Shown: piece by piece, positions 20,673 to 30,056 of the stretch
Numbering within the stretch: position 1 is the stretch's first letter
Layout of the letters: each line of letters opens with the position of its first letter
Assembly (NCBI GenBank): GCA_017524145.1
Contig: JAFWUI010000022.1
Coordinates: forward strand, 62,001 to 126,000
Reading direction: 5' to 3'
Length of the DNA: 64,000 bases
From: Oxalobacter sp.
Lineage (GTDB): Bacteria > Pseudomonadota > Gammaproteobacteria > Burkholderiales > Burkholderiaceae_D
Notes under the pieces: generated by a model
What the model saw: the letters and a program-made list of their open reading frames with translations, nothing else
What the model was told of the DNA's origin: nothing
Database searches by the model: none
Made by a program: the position numbers and the translations under genes

Positions 20673-21185
20673 TTACTTTTTGTTGCCGTTTCCACGTTTA
20701 AGCTGTCCAAGGATTGCAAACGGCGAATCCTTTTTCTCTCTCCAGCGACCTGCTGCCTTGTCTGGGCAGACATCATGGCGGGGTGACAAAGGCAACGCCA
20801 GTAACGCCTCGTCCTCAATCAAAGCCATAACATCCACTTTCCCGTCAGAAACAACCACTTCTGTCCTGTCATCATCATCCAGCGCGGACTCGATTTCATC
20901 AGCCTCAGGTTCGGAAAAAGCCACGACAACGGCTGTTTCAGTATCAAGCACATACGGCATGACATCAAGGCAACGCTGGCAGACCAGACGGATACCGCCT
21001 GAAACCTTGAGCAGCAGCTTGGGTTTCCGATGGATGTCCAATGAACCCTCCACTTTCCAAGCCAGTTCCCCATTGGCATCAGCACAGACTGATGCCAACC
21101 GTTCCAGCCCAGCGACAGGAATACTCCCTTCAAGGCTTTCTCCAGTCTTACAGAATTCAGAAGGAACAATCAGATGAGGACTCAT
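20673..21185 (-). CDS. yceD: YceD family (DUF177) protein
   Basis: 170 aa. Contains the family core LLLKVSGGIRLVCQRCLDVMPYVLD (two cysteines, CxxC-like QRCLD region) and a C-terminal DVCPDKAAGRWREKKDSPFAIL segment typical of the YceD/DUF177 group. It is linked to 23S rRNA maturation in plants and to rpmF expression by co-transcription in bacteria; the exact biochemical role is unknown. It is divergent from maf, with about 100 nt between them, and 74 nt upstream of rpmF. Confidence 0.88.
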   Translation of the reverse strand: MSPHLIVPSEFCKTGESLEGSIPVAGLERLASVCADANGELAWKVEGSLDIHRKPKLLLKVSGGIRLVCQRCLDVMPYVLDTETAVVVAFSEPEADEIESALDDDDRTEVVVSDGKVDVMALIEDEALLALPLSPRHDVCPDKAAGRWREKKDSPFAILGQLKRGNGNKK

Positions 21186-21286
21186 ATCTGCCTAAGGCAT
21201 AAAATTTGCAATTTTAACAACAACATTTTATTTCAGTCAAAGCTTTAGTAAACTACCCACAACTGAAAAGCTTTTAAGTATCAATT

Positions 21287-21898
21287 ATGCAACCTGACTC
21301 CAACACTTTGCTGGTTCTTGCTTCTTCTTCCCGTTACCGGAAAGAACTGCTTTCCCGTCTTGGCATACCATTCAGCACTGAAAGCCCTTCCATTGACGAA
21401 AAACCACTTCAAGGAGAAAAGCCCCGGGAAACCGCATTGCGGCTTGCCTGCCTGAAAGCTGAAGCTGTCAGCACCCACTTTCCAGATGCCATCATCATCG
21501 GCTCTGACCAGGTTGCTGAATGTGAAGGACATCCAATCGGGAAACCTGGTACTTTTGACCGGGCAATGGACCAACTGAGGCAGATGCGCGGAAAACAGGT
21601 CCTGTTCCACACTGCACTCTGCGTATTGGACGGACGGCGTGGCAATACCCTCCAGAAGACCGTGGTGACAACCAGGGTTGTCTTCCGTAACCTGCCAGAT
21701 GAGGAACTGGTCGACTATCTGATGATAGAAAAACCCTTCGACTGTGCTGGCAGCGCCAAGAATGAAAGCCTGGGCATTGCCCTGCTGGAAAAAATCGAAA
21801 GCGATGATCCCACTGCCCTGACAGGATTGCCCCTGATTGCCCTGACCTCTATGCTGCGTAAATGCGGCTTGCGGTTCTTTTCTGGAGCAGCAGCATGA
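21287..21898 (+). CDS. Maf/YceF-type nucleotide pyrophosphatase
   Basis: 203 aa. N-terminal ASSSRYRKELL, SPSIDE and SDQVAECEGHPIGKPGT motifs are those of Maf house-cleaning pyrophosphatases. The SDQV and GKP pattern, with the yceD-rpmF neighbourhood, favours the YceF branch acting on 7-methyl-GTP; I infer this from family comparisons and have not tested it. Its TGA overlaps the ATG of the next gene (ATGA), so the two are coupled. Confidence 0.88.
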   Translation: MQPDSNTLLVLASSSRYRKELLSRLGIPFSTESPSIDEKPLQGEKPRETALRLACLKAEAVSTHFPDAIIIGSDQVAECEGHPIGKPGTFDRAMDQLRQMRGKQVLFHTALCVLDGRRGNTLQKTVVTTRVVFRNLPDEELVDYLMIEKPFDCAGSAKNESLGIALLEKIESDDPTALTGLPLIALTSMLRKCGLRFFSGAAA

Positions 21899-22644
21899 CA
21901 ACAGGCACACTGTATCTTATTCCCAACACATTAGGCAGCAGCCAAGTGGGGGCTGACCTGCCCGCCATCATCCCCGATGAGGTGCTGAAAACCTCAGCCA
22001 TGCTGGATTATTTCATTGCTGAAAACAGGAAGACAGCCCGGACACATCTGAAACGGGTTGCCGAAATCCATCCCCTGAAAAAACCGCTCCAGCAGATTGA
22101 TATGGCTGAACTGAATGTCAGGACAGGAAAAGCCTCTCTGCCGGCACTGCTGGAGCCTCTCCTAGGAGGCAGGGATGCCGGCCTGATTTCTGAAGCAGGG
22201 GTTCCTGCAGTAGCGGATCCGGGCGCAGAACTGGTCAGGCTTGCACAGGAAAAAGGCATTCCTGTCAGACCATTGGTCGGACCGTCCTCGTTGCTGCTGT
22301 CCCTGATGGCAAGTGGACTGAATGGACAGAGTTTTGCCTTCAATGGTTACCTGCCGATTGACAGTGACCAGCGCGCCAGACGTATCCGCACTTTGGAAGA
22401 ACGTTCACATAAAGACCATCAGACACAGCTCTTCATTGAGACGCCTTACCGCAATGCCGCCCTGCTCAACGCACTTTGCCAACATTGCCATCCAGACACC
22501 CGTTTATGCATCGCAACAAACGTATCCCTTCCGGACGAATCCATCGAAACACTGACGGTTGCTGCATGGCGGGAACGCCTGAAAAAAGGGAAACAACCTG
22601 ATTTCCAGCGGAAACCGACCGTCTTCCTGTTCCTGGCAAACTGA
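21895..22644 (+). CDS. RsmI-like SAM-dependent methyltransferase (tetrapyrrole methylase fold)
   Basis: 249 aa from ATG 21895, overlapping the maf stop by 4 nt. It starts MTTGTLYLIPNTLG and carries the SEAGVPAVADPGAELV motif, VGPSSLLLSLMASGLNGQSFAFNGYLP and IETPYRNAALL, all matching the RsmI/TP-methylase family. It is shorter than true RsmI (about 285 aa) and lacks its C-terminal domain; this short paralogue beside maf is common in Betaproteobacteria. Substrate unknown, with an rRNA or other small-molecule target possible. Confidence 0.85.
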   Translation: MTTGTLYLIPNTLGSSQVGADLPAIIPDEVLKTSAMLDYFIAENRKTARTHLKRVAEIHPLKKPLQQIDMAELNVRTGKASLPALLEPLLGGRDAGLISEAGVPAVADPGAELVRLAQEKGIPVRPLVGPSSLLLSLMASGLNGQSFAFNGYLPIDSDQRARRIRTLEERSHKDHQTQLFIETPYRNAALLNALCQHCHPDTRLCIATNVSLPDESIETLTVAAWRERLKKGKQPDFQRKPTVFLFLAN

Positions 22645-22787
22645 AAACAGGCACCTGTAGGCAATCCTCCTGCTTTGCCAAGAAGCGGAACGGGCAAAAA
22701 GCCCCTCAAATGGATTATAAGCCTGGAGGAAGGCATACAAAGAGGACAGGACAAAGAGGTTTCATTAATTCAAATCGTGGTCTATAT

Positions 22788-23393
22788 ATGCATGAATTGA
22801 TAAATGATCAGTTTTATAAGGTAATCGGAGAATACAAAAGAAGTATCATCGATTATTGCCTTATTGAAGATGATGCCCCTTATCAGGGGGAGCGCTCTCA
22901 TAAAGACGCAATACTGTTTGCGATGCTTAAAGTAATCGAACGGGATATTGACACACAGCTGAAAGACGAAATCAGGTATGGAAAAGCAATCGATGAAGAA
23001 CCGTTTCCCTGGAATCTGGATATAGGGAAAGCAAAAGCCAACTTAATCGATCCTGCTTCATTCCTCCGCGTGCCGGAGGTCAGCAAAAATCAATCTAGAA
23101 TAATGGAAAAATATGACTGCAGATGGCCGGATCCTCTCAAAGGCGAACAGATACCTTATTGGTATGCCTTTCTGGAACCGCCGCATCCATCAGGTTATGG
23201 TCCTGATGATTTTCGCAGAGTCAATGAGGTCCTATTCCCGAAGGGTGCAGAAACACTTGAAGTGTATGAGTGGACGACTGATTGGTCTAACTACTTCGAT
23301 GACGGCCATGAATGGTGGGGCACGGCTTGCTGGAGCATATACGACAAGCTCTTGAACAGATATGTCGTTATTATGGCATCAACAACTGACTGA
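22788..23393 (+). CDS. Orphan hypothetical protein, immunity-protein-like C-terminus
   Basis: 201 aa from ATG 22788 (MHELINDQFYKVIGEYKRS); the ribosome-binding site is weak and an upstream extension is possible. Acidic and soluble, with no signal peptide or membrane helix. The C-terminal third is rich in Trp/Tyr/Asp (PYWYAFLEPPHPSGYGPDDF, VYEWTTDWSNYFDDGHEWWG, CWSIYDKLLNRYVVIMAST). I recall this pattern from scattered hypothetical proteins that look like polymorphic-toxin immunity proteins, but cannot name the family. The gene looks more AT-rich than its neighbours and sits alone between maf/RsmI-like and rlmJ, with no toxin beside it, which suggests transfer. Confidence 0.7.
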   Translation: MHELINDQFYKVIGEYKRSIIDYCLIEDDAPYQGERSHKDAILFAMLKVIERDIDTQLKDEIRYGKAIDEEPFPWNLDIGKAKANLIDPASFLRVPEVSKNQSRIMEKYDCRWPDPLKGEQIPYWYAFLEPPHPSGYGPDDFRRVNEVLFPKGAETLEVYEWTTDWSNYFDDGHEWWGTACWSIYDKLLNRYVVIMASTTD

Positions 23394-23444
23394 TAAAAAC
23401 CAGTTTTATCGATATGTTCCTCCAAGGCTGTTCAGTCGAGACTG

Positions 23445-24332
23445 TCAATTCCCTTCGAAAGGGCCCGTCTCAACCGTGAACCCAGCCCCTTCATCCCTGC
23501 CAAGGACTTTCACCAAGGCAGGCAAAACTTCTTCAAGCTGCGCCTTGAGCTTCCAAGGTGGATTGATGATGAACATGCCACTGGCAACAAAACCTGTGCC
23601 GTCAGGGACAGGGGAAGCAACCCGGAAAACCAGATGCAGCCATTCCCTGTTAGAAACCTTCTTCAGCTGCCCAGCAAAACGGCGGGATTCCATCCGTTGC
23701 AGGACTGGATACCAGACAAGATAAGTCCCTGTCGGGAAACGCTTCAGGGCATCTGACAGGGTTTCAACAACCTGACGGTAATCCTGCTTGACCTCATAAG
23801 AAGGGTCAATCAAGGCAAGCGCACGCCGTGAAGGGGGGGGCAAAAGGGATTTGAGTGAAGAAAACCCGTCTTTCCGGGCAACAATGATGCGTTTACCCCG
23901 TTCTGGACGGGGAATGCTTTTGAGTCTTGACCATTGCCTGACATTTTCCTCCAAGGCTTGGCTATCGGATGGATGCATCTCAAACAGGCGAAGGCGGTCC
24001 TGGGCACGCAAAAGCAACTCTGCAATATAGGGTGATCCCGGATAAATGGACAATCGTCCTCCCGGGTTGATGGTCCGGACCAGTTCCAGGTAATCCAAGA
24101 CCGCCTGAGGCAGGTTATCCGCAGCCAGCAGCTTGAGGATGCCCATTTCTGCTTCGCCGCTTTTCTTGGCTTGCACACTGTTCAGGGAATAAGCCCCGGC
24201 ACCAGCATGGGTGTCAATATAGAAAAAAGGCGTTTCCTTCTGACGGAGATAGAGCAATGTCTGGTGCAGGACAATATGCTTGAACACATCAGCATGGTTG
24301 CCTGCATGGAAAACATGGCGGTAACTGAACAT
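23445..24332 (-). CDS. rlmJ: RlmJ, 23S rRNA A2030 N6-methyltransferase
   Basis: 295 aa. Begins MFSYRHVFHAGNHADVFKHIVL and continues FFYIDTHAGAGAYSL, the diagnostic RlmJ (YhiR) N-terminus with the SAM-binding DTHAGAG loop. The catalytic LIDPSYEVKQDY motif corresponds to the family's DPPYE with Ser replacing the second Pro. GAGGGA lies 6 nt before the ATG. It methylates A2030 in the 50S subunit. Monocistronic and convergent with the orphan gene. Confidence 0.9.
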   Translation of the reverse strand: MFSYRHVFHAGNHADVFKHIVLHQTLLYLRQKETPFFYIDTHAGAGAYSLNSVQAKKSGEAEMGILKLLAADNLPQAVLDYLELVRTINPGGRLSIYPGSPYIAELLLRAQDRLRLFEMHPSDSQALEENVRQWSRLKSIPRPERGKRIIVARKDGFSSLKSLLPPPSRRALALIDPSYEVKQDYRQVVETLSDALKRFPTGTYLVWYPVLQRMESRRFAGQLKKVSNREWLHLVFRVASPVPDGTGFVASGMFIINPPWKLKAQLEEVLPALVKVLGRDEGAGFTVETGPFEGN

Positions 24333-24372
24333 TCGATCCCTCGCTACGATATGGCCATTTTAGCCCAAGAAA

Positions 24373-25251
24373 TCAGTCAAACATCTCGATAAACAACGTG
24401 GCAGCCCGTGACAGCCGCCGGGATTTTTTCCAAATCAAGGCGACTGAAGACTGGAGCACACAGTCAGACACCGTCATCCTGTGGAAATCTGCGGCGGGGC
24501 GTACACACAAGGTTGACTCAGGCAGAACCGCAAGCCCAAGCCGCCTTTCCACCAGTGACAGGATGGCAGAGATATTGTCGCTTTCACAGACAATATTGAT
24601 GGGAATCTGCCTCGCCTGCATTTCATTGACTGCCATATCATGGCAGAAAATCCCTTCCTGACGGTGCATCAGGATCAGCGGGACTCCTGCCAGTTCCATC
24701 AATGACAGGGACTTCCGGCTTTTCCAGTCGCTGTCATCCTGTGAAGCCACAACCACCCAAGGTTCCGTCAGGGTCAATCGGGATTCATAATTCCCCATAG
24801 GAACCGGTAGCCGGACCATTGCGACCTCGACCATATCCCGTTCAAGCAGTTCAAGCACCCGGTAAGTATTCCCCTCACGCCAACAGAAATGCACCTGGGG
24901 ATATTCCTGATGGAACCGGCATATCCGGTCAGGTACATAGAGGCTCCCCACCGCAGGTGGACTGCCAACCGCCAATGTGCCGCTCAGGTTTTCCTCCATA
25001 TCCCGCACATCATCGACAGTAGCATGCATCAGGCCCAGTATCTGGGTGGCCCGCTGATAGAACAGGTGTCCTGCCTGGGTCAGCGACATGCGCCGTGTAT
25101 TGCGTTCAATCAGCTGGACACCAAGTTCTTCCTCCAACAGTTTAAGCTGATGGCTCAAGGGCGGTTGTGCAATATGCAGGCGTTTTGCCGCACGGCTGAT
25201 CTGCCCTTCTTCCGCAATGGCACAGAAATAACGGAGCTGACGGATATCCAC
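24373..25251 (-). CDS. LysR-family transcriptional regulator
   Basis: 292 aa with a GTG start (MDIRQLRYFCAIAEEGQISRAAKRLHIAQPPLSHQL), a typical winged HTH at residues 1-60, then the periplasmic-binding-like effector domain. The HTH sequence with its PPLSHQLKLLEEELG helix is of the common CatR/BenM-like type. It is divergent from the ketopantoate-reductase-like gene, with 115 nt of very AT-rich DNA between them, and probably controls that gene. The effector cannot be told from sequence. Confidence 0.88.
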   Translation of the reverse strand: MDIRQLRYFCAIAEEGQISRAAKRLHIAQPPLSHQLKLLEEELGVQLIERNTRRMSLTQAGHLFYQRATQILGLMHATVDDVRDMEENLSGTLAVGSPPAVGSLYVPDRICRFHQEYPQVHFCWREGNTYRVLELLERDMVEVAMVRLPVPMGNYESRLTLTEPWVVVASQDDSDWKSRKSLSLMELAGVPLILMHRQEGIFCHDMAVNEMQARQIPINIVCESDNISAILSLVERRLGLAVLPESTLCVRPAADFHRMTVSDCVLQSSVALIWKKSRRLSRAATLFIEMFD

Positions 25252-25273
25252 GGCGTTGATTTATAGTTAAAAC

Positions 25274-25290
25274 ATATTTATCTTAAATAT
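25274..25290. promoter_or_regulatory. Palindrome in the LysR/reductase divergent region, candidate LysR operator
   Basis: ATATTTA-TCT-TAAATAT is a perfect 7-bp inverted repeat. It contains the T-N11-A spacing expected of a LysR box and starts 22 nt upstream of the regulator's GTG, within the shared AT-rich intergenic region. AT-rich sequence makes chance palindromes more likely. Confidence 0.4.
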
Positions 25291-25366
25291 AAAAAATATT
25301 ATAAATATAAATACAGATTCTATATACTTTTCCCAGAAACATTTCCCATATCAGGAGGATTCCATT

Positions 25367-26341
25367 ATGAAAATCTGTGTTTTCGGTGCTGGCGCCATCG
25401 GCGGCTATATGGCGGTTGAAATCGCTTCTGCCGGATATGATGTCTGTGTTATTGCCCGTGGTTCCCATCTTGAAGCCATCAAACAGAATGGATTGACCCT
25501 GCATATCAATGGCCAAGTGAAGAATATCCGTCTGCCAGCCAGTGACAATCCTGCTGATTTCGGTCCTCAGGACTATGTCATCTGTACGCTGAAAGCCCAC
25601 CAGTCGCTGGAATCAGTCAACCAGTTCGCACCGCTCCTCGGACCAGACACCGCAATGGTCACTGCAATGAATGGCATTCCTTGGTGGTATTTCTATAAAG
25701 AAGGTGGAAAATTCGAAGGAAGCCATCTGGAATCGGTCGATGCTGGTGCAAAGCAATGGAACCTGATTGGTCCTGAACGTGCAATCGGCTGTGTTGTTGA
25801 CCCTGCCTGTGAAGTGATCGCCCCTGGTGTCATCAGACATGAGAAATTCAACCGTTTCATCATCGGGGAACCTGACGGGACAGAATCTGAACGGGTGAAG
25901 ACCCTCCAGAAAATCCTGATTGACGCTGGATTTGACGCACCGATCCGGAATGCCATCCGCTGGAATGTCTGGCTCAAGCTATGGGGCAATGTCTGTTTCA
26001 ATCCAATCAGTGCATTGACCCATGCCCCGTTGGACACCATCACTTCAGGCGCTTTGGGAGAAGTCTGCCGGCGCGCCATGTACGAGACAAAAGCTGTAAC
26101 AGAAGCCTTGAATGTCTTTATCCCTGAGAACATGATTGAACGCAGGCTGACAGTTGCCGGAAAAGCCGTCGGTCATAAGATGTCGATGCTGCAGGACCTT
26201 GAACGGAACCGTTCGATGGAAATCGACGCACTGGTCACTGTCGTCCATGAATTAGGACAGATGACAGGTATCGCAACACCAACCGTGGATACCCTTCTCG
26301 CATTGGTGCAGGAACGCGGTAGGCAGGCAGGCCTGTACTGA
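25367..26341 (+). CDS. Ketopantoate reductase (PanE/ApbA) family oxidoreductase
   Basis: 324 aa. N-terminal Rossmann fold with GAGAIGG (7-13), the AMNGIPWWYF loop, and the C-terminal helical domain with RWNVWLKLWGNVCFNPISALT, matching PanE/ApbA. A GGAGG precedes the ATG by 8 nt. True PanE reduces 2-dehydropantoate with NADPH for CoA synthesis, but many LysR-linked copies in Burkholderiales are paralogues acting on other 2-keto acids, so I leave the symbol blank. A hairpin follows about 70 nt downstream. Confidence 0.82.
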   Translation: MKICVFGAGAIGGYMAVEIASAGYDVCVIARGSHLEAIKQNGLTLHINGQVKNIRLPASDNPADFGPQDYVICTLKAHQSLESVNQFAPLLGPDTAMVTAMNGIPWWYFYKEGGKFEGSHLESVDAGAKQWNLIGPERAIGCVVDPACEVIAPGVIRHEKFNRFIIGEPDGTESERVKTLQKILIDAGFDAPIRNAIRWNVWLKLWGNVCFNPISALTHAPLDTITSGALGEVCRRAMYETKAVTEALNVFIPENMIERRLTVAGKAVGHKMSMLQDLERNRSMEIDALVTVVHELGQMTGIATPTVDTLLALVQERGRQAGLY

Positions 26342-26411
26342 TACTGGGATTTTTCTGTCATCCCCTCTTTCCCTCAAGGAATCCTGCCCCTTCCTTTCAC
26401 TTGAGGGGGCT

Positions 26412-26442
26412 TCCGCCACACATCATTCCTATGTGTGGCGGA
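26412..26442 (+). terminator. Hairpin after the reductase gene
   Basis: A perfect 12-bp stem (TCCGCCACACAT / ATGTGTGGCGGA) with a 7-nt loop, 70 nt after the reductase stop and 102 nt before the next ATG. The following sequence is not a T-run, so it may be a weak or Rho-assisted terminator. Confidence 0.5.
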
Positions 26443-26544
26443 TGGCTTATTCTGGAAGCATTGGTCCTAATAATGCTTGCAGGGACTACATGGCACGAAT
26501 TATCATTCTGTGATATTTGTTTTTCTCTTCAAGGCTTATTCATC

Positions 26545-27090
26545 ATGAAAAAACTGGCAACCCTCCTTGTCGCAGCTGGCTTCATCCTCCCATTGACCTA
26601 CCATGTTGCCGAAGCTGCACCTTCCAAAACCAGCATCAAAAAAAGGGCTCCGGTCCGGAAAACCACAAATAGACCAGCAAGAACCAAGGTACAGGCACCA
26701 GCGGTCCTCAGTGTAGAGGGAATGGTTGCAGACCGTTATCACTGTGAAATGGGCAAGGCATTTACCCTTTACCGCTATCCTGACAACAGAAACTCGGTCA
26801 TCCTTGACTGGGCCGGCAAAAGGCAACGGATGCATAACGTTCCGACCAAGACTGGGGCAGAACGCTATGAAACCGATGCAAGGCTGACTTATATCGGTGT
26901 CAGCAACCTGACCCAGTTGATTGACTTCAAGCAAGGCAAACCCGTACTGACTGAATGCCGTAACACTGAACAGAAACGGGTTCAGGCAGAACTGGATCAA
27001 AAGAAAGCTGAAGAAAAAGCCGGCATAACCCAGAAAGACAAGACTCAACAGACACAGAAAAAGAAGAAGAAAAGCTGGTGGCCGTTCTGA
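26545..27090 (+). CDS. Secreted protein with MliC-like (lysozyme-inhibitor) domain
   Basis: 181 aa from ATG 26545 (MKKLATLLVAAGFILPLTYH), with a Sec signal peptide cut near VAEA|APSK. A basic linker (25-55) leads into a domain with Cys67 (RYHCEMGKAFTLYRY) and Cys138 (VLTECRN). Between them, VPTKTGAERYETDARLTYIGV resembles the SASGARY core of MliC/PliC c-type lysozyme inhibitors. The tail is a charged helix ending in a Lys cluster and SWWPF. An inhibitor role is an inference from pattern, not a firm assignment. It lies 63 nt upstream of acnA on the same strand. Confidence 0.6.
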   Translation: MKKLATLLVAAGFILPLTYHVAEAAPSKTSIKKRAPVRKTTNRPARTKVQAPAVLSVEGMVADRYHCEMGKAFTLYRYPDNRNSVILDWAGKRQRMHNVPTKTGAERYETDARLTYIGVSNLTQLIDFKQGKPVLTECRNTEQKRVQAELDQKKAEEKAGITQKDKTQQTQKKKKKSWWPF

Positions 27091-27113
27091 GCAGTTTAAT
27101 TTTTTTGAATTTG

Positions 27114-27139
27114 CGGGAAACCCCGGCATAGGTTTCCCG
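27114..27139 (+). promoter_or_regulatory. Hairpin directly upstream of the acnA ribosome-binding site
   Basis: CGGGAAACC and GGTTTCCCG form a perfect 9-bp stem with an 8-nt loop, ending 3 nt before the AAGGAGG of acnA. It may be a terminator for the upstream secreted-protein gene (only AAAA follows, no T-run) or a 5'-UTR structure affecting acnA translation or mRNA stability. Confidence 0.45.
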
Positions 27140-27153
27140 TAAAAGGAGGCGAT

Positions 27154-29877
27154 ATGTCTGATTTCGTAAGAAACACCTTCAAACCATTTACGGTCTCTCC
27201 AGTGAAAGAAGGAAGACTCTATTCTATTCCTGAATTAGGCAGATTATTGGGGATTGATATTTCCCGCTTGCCGGTTTCCATCCGCATCGTCCTGGAATCT
27301 GTCCTGCGTAACTGTGATGGTCAGAAAATCACTGAAGAACATGTCCGGCAACTGGCAAACTGGAAGCCCAATGAAGAACGTACCAACGAAATCCCTTTCG
27401 TGGTCTCCCGCGTCGTCCTGCAGGACTTTACCGGTGTCCCTCTGCTGGTTGACCTTGCTGCCATGCGCAATGTTGCCGCACGGCTTGGCAAAGATCCCAA
27501 GAAAATTGAACCTTTGGTTCCAGTTGACTTGGTTGTTGACCATTCTGTCCAGATTGACTATTTCCGCCGTCCAGATGCAGTTGACCTGAACATGAAACTG
27601 GAATTTTCCCGCAACAAAGAGCGCTACCAATTCATGAAATGGGGCATGCAGGCTTTTGATACTTTCGGCGTTGTCCCGCCTGGATTCGGTATTGTCCATC
27701 AGGTCAATATGGAATACCTTGCCCGTGGTGTCCATAAAAAACAGGATGCTGGGCTGGGGACTATCTACTACCCAGATACTCTGGTCGGGACAGACTCCCA
27801 TACCACCATGATCAACGGTATCGGGGTTGTCGGTTGGGGTGTCGGAGGCATAGAAGCCGAAGCCGGCATGCTGGGACAGCCAGTCTATTTCCTGACCCCA
27901 GACGTCATAGGCATGAACCTGACCGGAAAACTGCCGGAAGGCTGTACAGCAACTGACCTGGTTTTGACCATCACAGAAATCCTGCGGAAGGAAAGGGTTG
28001 TCGGTAAATTCGTCGAATTCTTTGGAGAAGGTGCTGCTTCCCTCTCAGCAACCGACCGTGCCACCATCTCGAACATGGCGCCGGAATACGGTGCAACCAT
28101 CGGTTTCTTCTCTGTCGATGATGCCACTATCAGTTTCCTGAAAAATACCGGCAGGACAGAAGATGAAGTCAATGCACTGGCTTCCTATTTCAAGGCACAG
28201 GGCCTCTATGGCATCCCTCAGGCTGGACAGATTGACTACTCCCGTGTCGTCAATCTGGACCTGTCCACCATCACCGCATCAGTTGCCGGCCCAAGACGGC
28301 CTCAGGACCGCATTGAACTGGGCAACTTGAAACACCGTTTTACTGAACTGTTCAGTACTCCCGTAGCTGATGGCGGTTTCAACAAGAAACCTGAAGAGTT
28401 GGCTGCAACCTATAAAACAGCTGATGGCAACGACCTGAAAAACGGGGATATCGTAATTGCCGCCATCACTTCCTGCACAAACACCAGCAATCCTGCTGTC
28501 CTGCTGGCTGCCGGTCTGTTGGCAAAAAAAGCGGTAGAAGCTGGGCTGGAAGTCCCTGCAACCATCAAGACATCCTTGGCTCCCGGTTCCCGTATCGTCA
28601 CTGGCTACCTGCAGAAAACAGGGCTTCTGCCTTATCTGGAAAAACTGGGATTCAATGTTGCTGCCTATGGCTGCACCACCTGCATCGGCAATGCCGGTGA
28701 CCTGACGCCAGCCACCAATGAAACCATCCTCAAGAATGATGTGGTTGTTGCTGCCGTCCTCTCTGGCAACCGGAACTTTGAAGCACGCATCCATCCGAAC
28801 ATCCGTGCAAACTTCCTGGCTTCCCCTCCACTGGTTGTCGCTTATGCCATCGCTGGCAATGTCACCCGTGACCTGACATCTGAACCACTGGGTAAAGGCA
28901 AAGATGGCAAAGACATCTATCTGAAAGACATCTGGCCTTCTTCCCATGAAGTGGCGGACCTGGTCGCAGTCGCCTTGGATGCTCCAGCTTTCCGTGCCAA
29001 CTACAGCAACATCAAGAACGCTCCTGGCGAACTATGGCAGGCGATTTCCGGTTTCGCGACGGGTGAAGTCTATGACTGGCCGGAATCCACCTATATTGCC
29101 GAACCGCCTTATTTCGATGGCTTCACAATGACAGCAGGATCTGCCACCGGCAACCTCAAAGGAGCTCGTCCTCTGGCAATCTTCGGCGATTCCGTCACAA
29201 CCGACCATATTTCCCCAGCCGGTTCCATCCAGGAAAAAAGCCCGGCAGGCCAATGGCTGATTGAACATGGCATCACCAAACTGAACTTCAACTCCTTCGG
29301 TTCCCGCCGTGGCAACCATGAAGTGATGATGCGTGGCACTTTCGGCAACGTCCGTATCAAGAACCTGATGTTGCCACCGATGGAAAACGGCAACCGCCGT
29401 GAAGGGGGATACACCCTATATCAACCAGACGGTCAGGAAATGTCCATCTTTGATGCTGCGATGAAATACCAGCAGGCTAAGGTTCCTGCCATTGTCATCG
29501 GTGGTGAAGAGTACGGCACAGGCTCCTCCCGTGACTGGGCAGCGAAAGGCACTCAGTTGTTGGGCGTAAAAGCCGTTGTCGCCCGTTCCTTTGAGCGCAT
29601 CCACCGTTCAAACCTGATTGGCATGGCAGTCCTGCCATTGCAGTTCACAGGCAATGACAGTGCTGGATCCCTGGGGCTGACCGGCAATGAAACATTTGAC
29701 CTGAAAGGACTGGACAATATCCAGCCCCAACAGAAAGCTCAATTGGTCATCCACCGCACGGATGGGTCTGAACAGACGGTTGAAGTCCTGCTGCGCATTG
29801 ACACATCGATTGAAGTTGATTACTTCCGTCATGGCGGCATCCTGCCGTATGTCCTGCGGCAGCTGCTGTCCGCCTGA
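27154..29877 (+). CDS. acnA: AcnA, aconitate hydratase A
   Basis: 907 aa, AcnA/IRP1-type length. The [4Fe-4S] ligands are Cys441 (TSCTNTSNP), Cys507 and Cys510 ([10 protein letters not shown]). The substrate-binding GTDSHT and C-terminal swivelling domain ([38 protein letters not shown]) are intact. It isomerises citrate and isocitrate. A strong AAGGAGG lies 7 nt before the ATG. The gene is monocistronic, bounded by hairpins on both sides. Confidence 0.97.
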   Translation: MSDFVRNTFKPFTVSPVKEGRLYSIPELGRLLGIDISRLPVSIRIVLESVLRNCDGQKITEEHVRQLANWKPNEERTNEIPFVVSRVVLQDFTGVPLLVDLAAMRNVAARLGKDPKKIEPLVPVDLVVDHSVQIDYFRRPDAVDLNMKLEFSRNKERYQFMKWGMQAFDTFGVVPPGFGIVHQVNMEYLARGVHKKQDAGLGTIYYPDTLVGTDSHTTMINGIGVVGWGVGGIEAEAGMLGQPVYFLTPDVIGMNLTGKLPEGCTATDLVLTITEILRKERVVGKFVEFFGEGAASLSATDRATISNMAPEYGATIGFFSVDDATISFLKNTGRTEDEVNALASYFKAQGLYGIPQAGQIDYSRVVNLDLSTITASVAGPRRPQDRIELGNLKHRFTELFSTPVADGGFNKKPEELAATYKTADGNDLKNGDIVIAAITSCTNTSNPAVLLAAGLLAKKAVEAGLEVPATIKTSLAPGSRIVTGYLQKTGLLPYLEKLGFNVAAYGCTTCIGNAGDLTPATNETILKNDVVVAAVLSGNRNFEARIHPNIRANFLASPPLVVAYAIAGNVTRDLTSEPLGKGKDGKDIYLKDIWPSSHEVADLVAVALDAPAFRANYSNIKNAPGELWQAISGFATGEVYDWPESTYIAEPPYFDGFTMTAGSATGNLKGARPLAIFGDSVTTDHISPAGSIQEKSPAGQWLIEHGITKLNFNSFGSRRGNHEVMMRGTFGNVRIKNLMLPPMENGNRREGGYTLYQPDGQEMSIFDAAMKYQQAKVPAIVIGGEEYGTGSSRDWAAKGTQLLGVKAVVARSFERIHRSNLIGMAVLPLQFTGNDSAGSLGLTGNETFDLKGLDNIQPQQKAQLVIHRTDGSEQTVEVLLRIDTSIEVDYFRHGGILPYVLRQLLSA

Positions 29878-29895
29878 TGCGTGAAGCCAGTATCC

Positions 29896-29931
29896 AATAC
29901 CTCATCAGGCAACCATACCTGATGAGGTATT
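29896..29931 (+). terminator. Terminator-like hairpin after acnA
   Basis: A perfect 14-bp stem (AATACCTCATCAGG / CCTGATGAGGTATT) around an 8-nt loop, 19 nt after the acnA stop. No clear T-run follows. It is most likely the acnA transcription terminator or a 3' stability element. Confidence 0.6.
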
Positions 29932-30056
29932 CCATAGCCGGACTCCTTTCCGGACGTTGATGGAAACAGCTGGTATCCAAGGCTGTTCCCTTTCCTGTTT
30001 TGTAGTAAAGTAGTATTTTTCCTGTTTCCATTAAGAACCATTCCTTGGGAATCCTT

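Noticed and set aside
21281..21910. 209-codon open frame opposite maf
   Set aside because: Exact antisense of the Maf gene; the Maf motifs are unambiguous on the plus strand.
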